DNA of 64,000 nucleotides from Treponema sp. (GTDB lineage: Bacteria > Spirochaetota > Spirochaetia > Treponematales > Treponemataceae): contig JAFYZU010000050.1 of the NCBI GenBank assembly GCA_017548565.1, forward strand, positions 1-64,000, read 5' to 3'. Numbering within the stretch: the stretch's first letter is position 1; the number at the start of each line of letters is the position of its first letter. A model generated the notes under the pieces. The model was not told the DNA's origin, searched no databases, and was given only the letters and a program-made list of their open reading frames with translations. Shown one piece after another: positions 40,120 to 47,848 of the stretch. The position numbers and the translations under genes are program-made.

Positions 40120-42985
40120 GGAATTCTCCCCAGTTTTTGCCGTATTCAATGCTTACCTTGAGCGGTACACGAAGGTTGACAGCTTTTTCCATATTATCCC
40201 TGATGATTGATACGGCTTTTTCAATAATATCGGCTTGGTCAGGACATTCAAAAATAAGCTCATCGTGAACCTGAAGAAGAAGTTTTACATCACTGCAGTT
40301 TTCCTTTAACGCTTTGCTGACTTTAATCATTGCGGTTTTTACAATGTCTGCGGCACTTCCCTGGACTGGTGAATTAACTGCAATTCTTTCTGCAGCTGCC
40401 TGTTCTATTTTATTCTTACTGTTGATATTTAAAACAGGACGTTCACGGTTAAGGATTGTTTCAACATATCCGTTTTGTTTTGCGTTTTGAACCGTAGTGT
40501 TTATAAAGTCATTTACTCCTGAATACTGATTGAAATAATTTGTAATGAATTGTTGTGCCTGAGTCCTTGAAATTTCAAGATCCTGCGCAAGACGGAAAGC
40601 GGACATACCGTAAATAACACCGAAGTTGATTGTTTTTGCAGTCCGGCGCATCTGTGTAGTAATCTGATTAATGTCCGAGTTATAAATCAATGAAGCAGTC
40701 ATTTTATGAACATCAGTCGAATTTAAAAAGGCGCTGCACATGTTTTTATCATTACTCAGATGAGCAAGAACAACAAGCTCAATCTGAGAATAATCGGCAG
40801 AAATCAGGACTTTTCCCTCAGGTGCTGTGAATGCGGCTCTTATTTTTCTTCCTTCTTCCGTTTTTACAGGGATATTCTGAAGGTTAGGTTCGCGGCATGA
40901 AAGACGACCGGTTGCAGTTCCTGTCTGGATGAAATCTGTATGAATGCGTTCGTTTTTATCACAAAGCTCGGGAAGAGTCTGAACATAAGTTGACTGAAGT
41001 TTTGCAAGCTCACGGTATTCAAGAATCATTTTCGGAACAGGATCATCATGGGCAAGCTCTTCTAAAACACTTGTATCTGTTGAGTAACCGGTCTTAGTTT
41101 TTTTACCGGGCTTTAAGTGTCGTTCTTCGAATAAAACTGTCTGAAGCTGTTTAGGTGAGGCAATTGAAAATTCATGTCCGACTTCCTTGTAAACTGCCTG
41201 TTCAATCTCTGCGATTTTTTCAGTAAGCTCCCTGTTATAGGTTTTGAGCGCATTTGAATCAAGGTGAATTCCGTTTAGTTCCATCTGAGTCAGAATAGGG
41301 AGCACTTTCATTTCCATTTCATAGAGCGATGAAAAATCATTTCCGGTAAACAGAGCATTATCTTCAATCGTTTTTGTGATTTTTGAGAATTTCTTGTTTT
41401 CGATGAGTTTTAAATAAAGCTGAAGCGTAAAATCTGCATCTTCACTTGCATATCTGTATGCCTGTTCAAGCGGGACATCTGCAAAAGACTGACCTTTTTG
41501 AACGATATCTGAAAATTCAATTCCTTTTAATCCGAGCAGGACTTCTGAAAGATATTCAAGAGAGAAAGAGCCTTTACCTGTGCGTTCAGGATTCATCAGC
41601 CAGGAAATAATCATTGTATCCTGAATTTTACATTTGATTGAATCAAACGGATTTTCCTTATCATCTGCAAAACCACAGTTGAATAAAACCTTAAGGTCAT
41701 ATTTTGCATTATGCATGATGATGTCGGCATCCGGATTTGAAAACAGTCTTTTCAACTGAAGAAAAGCATCCTCTTTTGAAATATAATTATTTTCTGAAAA
41801 TAAATCCTGTGACTGAGTCTGCATAAGCGGGATATAAACTGCTTTTCCTTTTTCATAACAGAGACTGAAGCCCAGAATATTGCAGTAGAAGGTATCTAAA
41901 GAAGTTGTTTCACTGTCATAGGCAATCGGAGACAGAGGTTGTTTTTTCAGATATGAATCAATATATTGTTCAAGCTCATTTATTGTTGTAATTGCCTTGT
42001 AGTGCGAAGTATCATTCTGCTTTGCGTTAATGAAAGATTCTTCCGGTAGAGTAAGCACTGGTTCAGAAGTTTCAGTGCCTTGTCCTTTAGAAAAATCATT
42101 AAGTGAAAGTTCTGCATAGCTTTTGGCAACAGCGAATGCTTCGTATGCGCTTAATTTTTTTGCCGCTTCTGAATAATTAAAGGTATAAGGCTCTGCATTG
42201 ATTGCAGCATCTATTTGTGGGCATGGAACTGTATTGCAAAGTCTGATGAGTTTCTGCGAGAAAAAGGCGTTTTCTTTACCGTCAATTAATTTCTGTTTCA
42301 TCGCTCCTTTAACTTCATCGATATGCTCATAAATACCGTTCAAGTCATTGTAATCTGCAAGGAGCTTTGCGGCTGTTTTTACACCTACACCATGTACGCC
42401 CGGAACATTGTCTGCTGTATCACCGTACAGTGAAAGTAAATCAAGAAGCTTTGACGGAGGAACACCCCATTCTGCTTCGACCCCTGCCGCATCGGTAAGC
42501 TTCCATGTGCTGGCTCCTGTTTCTGGTTTTAATATCTTACAGTTTTCATCTACAAGCTGCATAAGATCCTTGTCGCCAGAAAGAATTTTACAAGGTCTTT
42601 TCTGTTCTGCACATTTTCTTGCAACTGTTGCAATTATATCATCTGCTTCGTAACCGTCGCACTGTAAGACAGGAATGCCTAAGGCTTTCAGTATATCTTC
42701 TATCCATGGAATCTGTGCATGAAGATCATCGGGAGTTTTGTTTCTGGTTGCCTTGTACTGATCATACATTTCGTGGCGGAAGGTTTTTGTTTTAGAATCC
42801 ATTGCGGCAAAAAGATAGGCGGGATTGTAATGCTGTAAAACCCAGTGAAGGTTTCTGAAGAATCCGAAGATTGCCGAAACATTTTCACCCTTTGAATTTG
42901 TAAGTGGTCTTGAAATAAAAGCAAAATATGCGCGGAAGATTAATCCGTAACTGTCCAGAATGTATACTGTATTATCTTTATCCAT
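40112..42985 (-). CDS. polA: DNA polymerase I
   Basis: Protein of 957 aa with all three domains. The 5' nuclease (about 1-290) has DSYGLIFRAYFAF, DGYEADDIIAT and SGDKDLMQLV. The proofreading domain (about 340-530) keeps DSETTSLD, HNAKYDLKVL and YASEDADFTL. These hold the metal-binding Asp/Glu residues, so 3'-5' exonuclease should be active. The polymerase has motif A DYSQIELVVLAHL, motif B RRTAKTINFGVIYG and motif C VHDELIFE. The start is set at ATG 42985 (protein MDKDNTVYILDS); no ribosome site is present and a promoter ends six bases before it. coaE overlaps its 3' end. The -35 box lies at the SulP gene's stop codon. Confidence 0.96.
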   Translation of the reverse strand: MDKDNTVYILDSYGLIFRAYFAFISRPLTNSKGENVSAIFGFFRNLHWVLQHYNPAYLFAAMDSKTKTFRHEMYDQYKATRNKTPDDLHAQIPWIEDILKALGIPVLQCDGYEADDIIATVARKCAEQKRPCKILSGDKDLMQLVDENCKILKPETGASTWKLTDAAGVEAEWGVPPSKLLDLLSLYGDTADNVPGVHGVGVKTAAKLLADYNDLNGIYEHIDEVKGAMKQKLIDGKENAFFSQKLIRLCNTVPCPQIDAAINAEPYTFNYSEAAKKLSAYEAFAVAKSYAELSLNDFSKGQGTETSEPVLTLPEESFINAKQNDTSHYKAITTINELEQYIDSYLKKQPLSPIAYDSETTSLDTFYCNILGFSLCYEKGKAVYIPLMQTQSQDLFSENNYISKEDAFLQLKRLFSNPDADIIMHNAKYDLKVLFNCGFADDKENPFDSIKCKIQDTMIISWLMNPERTGKGSFSLEYLSEVLLGLKGIEFSDIVQKGQSFADVPLEQAYRYASEDADFTLQLYLKLIENKKFSKITKTIEDNALFTGNDFSSLYEMEMKVLPILTQMELNGIHLDSNALKTYNRELTEKIAEIEQAVYKEVGHEFSIASPKQLQTVLFEERHLKPGKKTKTGYSTDTSVLEELAHDDPVPKMILEYRELAKLQSTYVQTLPELCDKNERIHTDFIQTGTATGRLSCREPNLQNIPVKTEEGRKIRAAFTAPEGKVLISADYSQIELVVLAHLSNDKNMCSAFLNSTDVHKMTASLIYNSDINQITTQMRRTAKTINFGVIYGMSAFRLAQDLEISRTQAQQFITNYFNQYSGVNDFINTTVQNAKQNGYVETILNRERPVLNINSKNKIEQAAAERIAVNSPVQGSAADIVKTAMIKVSKALKENCSDVKLLLQVHDELIFECPDQADIIEKAVSIIRDNMEKAVNLRVPLKVSIEYGKNWGEFHG

Positions 42986-42999
42986 ACGGACAGTATACA
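42961..42999. repeat. Inverted repeat around the polA start codon
   Basis: TGTATACTGT (42961-42970) and ACAGTATACA (42990-42999), perfect over 10 bp with a 19-bp spacer holding the start codon. Each arm contains the self-complementary GTATAC. Confidence 0.75.
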
Positions 43000-43020
43000 G
43001 AAAAAATCTACAGTTGTCTA
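42992..43020 (-). promoter_or_regulatory. polA promoter with leaderless geometry
   Basis: On the minus strand: TAGACA (43020-43015), 17 bp, TATACT (42997-42992), six bases, ATG (42985-42983). A perfect 10-bp inverted repeat has one arm over the -10 box and one arm inside codons 5-9. Confidence 0.6.
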
Positions 43021-44721
43021 ACAAAGTTGTCGTGCTCTTTCCAGGGCAGAATTGATGTTATCGTAAATATTTTCGCGTCCAAGCTTATCTGCCATGCCTG
43101 TTTTTTCAAGAAGCATGTACGGTTGAGTATGGATTCCGCTTATAACGATTGTAATTCCTTTTCTATCGCATGCAGTTTTTGCCTGTTCAAGGGCTTTGAT
43201 TCCTCCTGCGTCAAGATAGATTGTGTTTCTCATGCGAAGGATTAAAACTTTGCATTCTGCTTCGGCACGTTCTGTTGCAAGTTCAAATTTTCTTACTGTT
43301 CCGAAAAACAAAGGTCCTTCGATTTCATAAACAAAGCAGTTTTTAGGAATATCAAGATTTTCTGCAGGCTGATCCGTTCTGATACCACCTGTTAAAGTTT
43401 CACGCTGATTCTGAACTTCACTTAAATCAATCATTTTCTTGATAAAGAAGAAGGCTGCAAATCCTAGTCCAACTTCGATTGCGACAGTAAGATCGATGAA
43501 TACTGTAATCAGAAAGGTAACAAGGAAAACGCAGATGTCAGATTTCTGTCCTTTGAGCAAGGCCCTGATGGCAGAAAAACCGGCCATATTCCATGCTACG
43601 TTGATTAAAACTGCAGCAAGAGCAGGCATAGGAATATAAGATGCATATTTACCGGCAAAGAGTAAAATCAGCAGCAGTGTAAGGGCATGGATGATTCCCG
43701 CTGCAGGAGTTTTTCCTCCGTTCTTGATGTTTGTTGCAGTTCGTGCAATTGCACCGGTTGCAGGAATTCCGGAAAAAATCGGACTTATGATATTTGCGGT
43801 TCCCTGGGCAATGAGCTCCATGTTTGAGTCATGCTTAGAGCCTATCATACCGTCGGCGACTACTGCACTTAATAAGGATTCAATTGCCGCTAATACAGCG
43901 ATTGAAACTGCTGTCGGAAACAAAGTGATTATGGTTTTTATGCTTAGATCCGGAAGCTGCGGAACGGGTAGTGTCGAAGGAATTACATAGTGAATAGAAC
44001 CGTCTGCAAATTTACCGATTGTATCTGTGTGAAGATTGCATGTTTTTTCAAGGATGATGCTTACAACTGTAGAAAGGATGATTACTATGAAGGAACCAGG
44101 AATTTTCTTGATGAATTTAGACCATACAAAAATGAAAATCAGGCAGACAGCGGCCATTGCAAAGGAATACCAGTTGACCGTAGCGGCACTTTTAATGTAG
44201 ACAATCATCTTAGGTAAAAAATCACCCGGCATTTTGGTGTATTCCTGACCAAGGATAGTCATCGGTACAGAAAAATCAGGAGAAAGTCCGAAACAATCAC
44301 CGAGCTGACCCATCGCAATAGTAACTGCAATTCCTGCAGTAAAACCCGTAACGATTGTATATGGGATGAATTTTACAAGACCTCCCATTTTGAATACACC
44401 CAGAAGAATAAGGATAATTCCTGCCATAACAGTAGCAGTTGCAAGACCGCTCATTCCGTATTGGGAAACGACTGAATAAACAATAACTGCAAAGGCACCT
44501 GTAGGTCCTCCGATCTGGACTTTACTTCCGCCTAAAGCACTTATAAAAAAACCTGCGATGATTGCAGTAAAAAGTCCTGATGCAGGATTAACACCTGATG
44601 CAATTGCAAAAGCAATGGCAAGCGGAAGTGCAACAATTCCGACTATGACACCGGCAATCAAATCATTTAAAAATTTTTTTCCGTTGTAATATTTTAAAGA
44701 ATCAATAATCTGTGGTTTCAT
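43018..44721 (-). CDS. SulP-family anion transporter with STAS domain
   Basis: Protein of 567 aa. The membrane part (about 1-420) has the SulP hallmarks DLIAGVIVGIVALPLAIAFA, GGSKVQIGGPTGAFAVIV, and ESLLSAVVADGMIGSKHDSN. The cytosolic STAS domain follows (about 440-560; CKVLILRMRNTIYLDAGGIKAL). SulP proteins carry sulfate, bicarbonate or dicarboxylates; substrate is not clear, and without other sulfate genes nearby bicarbonate or a dicarboxylate is as likely. A TATAAT box lies eight bases before the ATG. The stop codon overlaps the -35 box of polA. The region upstream is a repeat-rich gap. Confidence 0.92.
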   Translation of the reverse strand: MKPQIIDSLKYYNGKKFLNDLIAGVIVGIVALPLAIAFAIASGVNPASGLFTAIIAGFFISALGGSKVQIGGPTGAFAVIVYSVVSQYGMSGLATATVMAGIILILLGVFKMGGLVKFIPYTIVTGFTAGIAVTIAMGQLGDCFGLSPDFSVPMTILGQEYTKMPGDFLPKMIVYIKSAATVNWYSFAMAAVCLIFIFVWSKFIKKIPGSFIVIILSTVVSIILEKTCNLHTDTIGKFADGSIHYVIPSTLPVPQLPDLSIKTIITLFPTAVSIAVLAAIESLLSAVVADGMIGSKHDSNMELIAQGTANIISPIFSGIPATGAIARTATNIKNGGKTPAAGIIHALTLLLILLFAGKYASYIPMPALAAVLINVAWNMAGFSAIRALLKGQKSDICVFLVTFLITVFIDLTVAIEVGLGFAAFFFIKKMIDLSEVQNQRETLTGGIRTDQPAENLDIPKNCFVYEIEGPLFFGTVRKFELATERAEAECKVLILRMRNTIYLDAGGIKALEQAKTACDRKGITIVISGIHTQPYMLLEKTGMADKLGRENIYDNINSALERARQLC

Positions 44722-44729
44722 GAAAAAAT

Positions 44730-44758
44730 ATTATAATCAGAGTGAAGATAACATTCAA
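44730..44758 (-). promoter_or_regulatory. Promoter of the SulP gene with leaderless geometry
   Basis: On the minus strand: TTGAAT (44758-44753), 17 bp, TATAAT (44735-44730), eight bases to the ATG (44721-44719). Confidence 0.55.
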
Positions 44759-44780
44759 CAGGATGAACACCAGATGATAG

Positions 44781-44949
44781 CCACACGGATGAACACGGAT
44801 TTGACACGGATGTTTGCCACGCGGATTGAACACGGATGAGTTTTTTGCTTGAGTAATTATATAAAAATTTCACTCTTCTTTATTGAATCTTCCTCACAGG
44901 CTCGTTAGAGCCGTACGTTACGCTTTATTGTTAATATTAATCCGTGTGG
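44781..44949. repeat. Intergenic repeat element with CACGGAT units
   Basis: The 325-bp gap between the SulP gene and the lipoprotein gene (44722-45046) has no gene. It holds the SulP promoter, a row of CACGGAT units (44784, 44794, 44805 and 44831, with a variant CACGCGGAT at 44818), a GGCTC-GTTA-GAGCC hairpin (44899-44912), and a terminator. CCACACGGAT (44781-44790) is matched in reverse by ATCCGTGTGG (44940-44949), so the stretch is bounded by a 10-bp inverted repeat. It may be a MITE-like or REP-like element; no target duplication is obvious. Confidence 0.5.
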
Positions 44950-44986
44950 TAATATTTTGAGAGTTATACGAGGCGTTATTGTCCCT

Positions 44987-45022
44987 ATAAAAAAAAAGAC
45001 CGTTCGATGGTGAACGGTCTTT
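44987..45022 (-). terminator. Terminator of the minus-strand lipoprotein gene
   Basis: AAAGACCGTTC (44995-45005), loop, GAACGGTCTTT (45012-45022). On the minus strand it is followed by a T-run (A-run at 44989-44997). Confidence 0.9.
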
Positions 45023-45046
45023 CAAAATTTACAGGATTGGAATTAA

Positions 45047-45547
45047 TTATTGGTAGTCAAAAGAATCATTCCATGCATTAATAGCAGACATATCCCGAAT
45101 ATATAAAGTCTTAGGACTTTTTCCTGTTAAAGTAACTTTTGCAGTTCCTTTCTTGTCATTAAGAACAATTGTAAGTGTTCCGTCAAAATCTTCAAGTTTA
45201 CTTGGATCCGGATTATCAATATTACCTTGTTCTGCTATAGCTCTTTCACCGGTAAGTTTTTTAACCTGCTGTACAGTAAGAGTATCTTTGTTTCTTGTAT
45301 AAATACCACAATATGTATCATACATATTGCTGCCATCTCTTTTCAATGTGTATGAAGCGTAAACAGAAGCACGTGCTAATGCAGCATTTACATTTACAAC
45401 ATTTTCTTCAGAAGTTACATCAACATCGCTGTAAAATTCAAATGCTGTTAAGTCTTTTACCCAGTTGAACAAATCACAAGATGAGAAAGAAAGAACGAGG
45501 AAAGCTGCTGCAAAAACTGATAATAATTTTTTGGTTAATTTTTTCAT
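45047..45547 (-). CDS. Putative lipoprotein
   Basis: Protein of 166 aa. The signal ends LVLSFSSC with Cys24 as the likely lipidated residue; spirochaetal lipoboxes are looser than those of E. coli, and this one fits. The rest (VNVNAALARASVYASYTL, DGTLTIVLNDKKGTAKVTLTGKSPKTLYI) is beta-rich and not recognised. AAGGAG is the ribosome site. It has its own terminator at 44987-45022 and is divergent from the lipoprotein gene at 45795. The two differ in sequence but share a lipoprotein nature and the same intergenic region, so they may be regulated in relation to each other. Confidence 0.7.
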   Translation of the reverse strand: MKKLTKKLLSVFAAAFLVLSFSSCDLFNWVKDLTAFEFYSDVDVTSEENVVNVNAALARASVYASYTLKRDGSNMYDTYCGIYTRNKDTLTVQQVKKLTGERAIAEQGNIDNPDPSKLEDFDGTLTIVLNDKKGTAKVTLTGKSPKTLYIRDMSAINAWNDSFDYQ

Positions 45548-45713
45548 TAGAAAAACTCCTTAATATGACTCTCATAACGATTGTCGTAAAATAAACATAA
45601 GCCTCCCATACGGGAAACTATAAACTTTTATTTTATACACAAAGTATAGTCCAAAATTTAATTTTTGCAATAGTTTTCGAATTTTTTTTTAAATTTTATT
45701 TCTGAAATAATAT

Positions 45714-45743
45714 TTGACAAAAATGCAGTGGGGGGGGGATAAT
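45714..45743 (+). promoter_or_regulatory. Promoter with a nine-G tract in its spacer
   Basis: TTGACA (45714-45719), 18 bp, GATAAT (45738-45743). The spacer ends in a run of nine G bases (45730-45738). The last G is also the first base of the -10 box. Gain or loss of one G changes the spacing to 19 or 17 and should change promoter strength. A bulged inverted repeat (45742-45757 with 45765-45778) lies at the start of the transcript. Confidence 0.75.
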
Positions 45744-45794
45744 AAGATTTGTGTTCTATATAAAAGAACAAATTTTATTTTTAAGGGGTTTTAT

Positions 45795-46250
45795 ATGAAA
45801 AAACTGATTATCGGTTTATTGGCATTGGCTATTGTATTTGGTTTTGCAGGCTGTAAAAAGGATGCAGACGAAAGCTGGAAAGAAGCTGAAGCTTATATAA
45901 ATAACGCGGATCATAAAATATACCTGAGCCTTTCTGAATTAGAAAAGGCAGGGGAAACTAATTATAGCATCGAAAAAGTTTTTGTGCTGAAAAATCCTGG
46001 TTTTAAAAAATTAGTAGATTACAAGGAATTTAATCTTGAAACAGGTAAGATGGATTATCGATGGAACGAAGAATATACCTTGCCGAATACAATGGATGAT
46101 TTTTTTAATGAAAATATGGGAATATTAAATAATAAGGCAATTATCTGGTGGACTGATGCATATTTACAAAGACAGACAGATTCGACTCATAAAGCTGTTT
46201 ATTATTTTGATGATAATTCTACATTATCTTTATATGCGGATATGAGATAA
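45795..46250 (+). CDS. Putative lipoprotein under a poly-G promoter
   Basis: Protein of 151 aa, not recognised. The signal LALAIVFGFAGC gives Cys20 as the lipidated residue. Mature sequence is polar and aromatic (WKEAEAYINNADHKIYLSLSELEKAG, WWTDAYLQRQ) with no known domain. The start ATG 45795 is chosen because it follows AAGGGG and gives the lipobox; a longer frame from 45714 would run through the promoter. Its promoter spacer carries nine G bases, so surface expression may switch on and off. It stands alone, and no terminator is obvious before the facing DUF115 gene 26 bp on. Confidence 0.7.
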   Translation: MKKLIIGLLALAIVFGFAGCKKDADESWKEAEAYINNADHKIYLSLSELEKAGETNYSIEKVFVLKNPGFKKLVDYKEFNLETGKMDYRWNEEYTLPNTMDDFFNENMGILNNKAIIWWTDAYLQRQTDSTHKAVYYFDDNSTLSLYADMR

Positions 46251-46276
46251 AAGTTTTCATTGTAATCAGTAAAAAA

Positions 46277-47848
46277 TTATTTTTCCGTGCGTTTTAGCAG
46301 GGAAGGCAATATATCTTTACGGAAAGCTTCTTCTGTTTTTTTGAATTGTTCTTCGTTAACATAAGGTTTTCCGGTAATAAAGGTACATTTTGAGCCTTTC
46401 TGTTCCTTGCAAAGTTCTTCTACATCCTTCGTTGAAACGCACGGAATTTTAAGGCTTTTTTCACTTAAAGTATAAGTTTTTATATCCGGATTTTTCTGTA
46501 TCTGACTTTCAAACCACCAGGCAAACATTTTCATTTTGCTGTCTGTAAGTACTTTTTCGTTTTTATAATTCAGAGCAACTTCTGGATTTGAATTAATCAT
46601 GGAAGAAAAACTGAACTGTTCTATTGTCTTTGAGCGTGAATTTTCTGTATTCCATTGTTTTTCGGCATTGCTTCCCTTTATATGTGTTTCCTTTGAGATG
46701 TATGCTAAATCAAGACCTGCAAGATAGATGTTTTTTGCTCCAAGTTGTTTTGCAAGTGTCCAGGCACAGGATGCAACTGATCCTCCGGCACCGAGATTTC
46801 CGAATTCACCGAGAGTCTGTTCAAAATAACTGCTTATGGGAATCTTATCGGAGCATAAAAGAATATCTTTTGCCATGAATCTGAATACTGCCTGATGAAC
46901 GCTTATCGGTGCAATTAAAATGCTTTGCGGAGCCTTTAAAAACGAAAGATGTCTGTAAGCGTAATACTGCGGATCTGTAATTATAATAAAATCAGGATTT
47001 ATGTCATTTCTTAAAAGAGCATGAAGTGCCGTTTCTACACAGATTATTGTATTTGTTTTCTGAAGGATTTTCAGCGGTTCTAAAAGTGATTGAAGCGATG
47101 GCCCTGCCGCAACAACAATGCAGTTTTCTGCCTTTGGATTCATCTTTATAAAATCATTTACTGTCTGCCTTTTTAAAATCTGATTAAGATTTTTCGTGCT
47201 GTTCCTTATCCAGAGCTTTAAGAATCTGTTCATTGTTGAGGTGTTCAGTTCATTCTTTTTTTTATTCCGGTTGATGATTTCAAGCACCTGGTCAAAATAT
47301 TTTTTTGAATGAAGCATAAAAGCGTTGTGACTGACAATAAAAGAATTTGAAACTCCGTTGTCATTAAGACCTATTTCGTTCTGTTCTTCGATGAGTGATA
47401 TAAGCTGATCAAGCGGGCAGCTTACTGCAATTATGAGATTTGAAACTTTAAATACGTTCTGCCAGTCCAGTACACTGAGCGCAGTTAAAAAAAAGTTTAT
47501 GTCCTCTTCAATCAGTATAAGACGCTGATCGTTTCTTATTTCCCTGCTGACTGCGTTTACCTGATATCCAAGTCCGAAGCCTGGAAAAATGATGTTTTTT
47601 ACATCCTTTGTTTCACTTACAACTGCTTCTGCTTCCCTCGACGGATTATAGGCAGAATGTAAAAGAATCCCGTTAAAGCTTGCCGTCATTTCTCCGTTTT
47701 TTGCCTGCGTGATTGTCAGAAAAGGATTTTCAGTTATATTGTCTGCATGTTTTTTTTCGAACTCTGTAATCTGTGAAGAATAGATTTCAAAAAGTGAAGG
47801 GAAGCGTCGTTTAAAAGCCTGAAGGTTTTTATTCCATATAGAGTTCAA
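46277..47848 (-). CDS. DUF115 / motility accessory factor family protein
   Basis: Protein of 523 aa. IIFPGFGLGYQVNAVSREI, CIVVAAGPSLQSLLEPL, DFIIITDPQYYAYRHLSF and GSVASCAWTLAKQLGAKNIYLAGLDLAY are hallmarks of the DUF115/MptE-like group. In Campylobacter, Helicobacter and others, related Maf proteins help modify flagellin with nonulosonic acids. Spirochaetes glycosylate their periplasmic flagella, so a role in that is plausible but not shown. It overlaps the penicillin-binding protein gene by 20 bases and so is third in the lepB operon. Confidence 0.8.
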   Translation of the reverse strand: MNSIWNKNLQAFKRRFPSLFEIYSSQITEFEKKHADNITENPFLTITQAKNGEMTASFNGILLHSAYNPSREAEAVVSETKDVKNIIFPGFGLGYQVNAVSREIRNDQRLILIEEDINFFLTALSVLDWQNVFKVSNLIIAVSCPLDQLISLIEEQNEIGLNDNGVSNSFIVSHNAFMLHSKKYFDQVLEIINRNKKKNELNTSTMNRFLKLWIRNSTKNLNQILKRQTVNDFIKMNPKAENCIVVAAGPSLQSLLEPLKILQKTNTIICVETALHALLRNDINPDFIIITDPQYYAYRHLSFLKAPQSILIAPISVHQAVFRFMAKDILLCSDKIPISSYFEQTLGEFGNLGAGGSVASCAWTLAKQLGAKNIYLAGLDLAYISKETHIKGSNAEKQWNTENSRSKTIEQFSFSSMINSNPEVALNYKNEKVLTDSKMKMFAWWFESQIQKNPDIKTYTLSEKSLKIPCVSTKDVEELCKEQKGSKCTFITGKPYVNEEQFKKTEEAFRKDILPSLLKRTEK

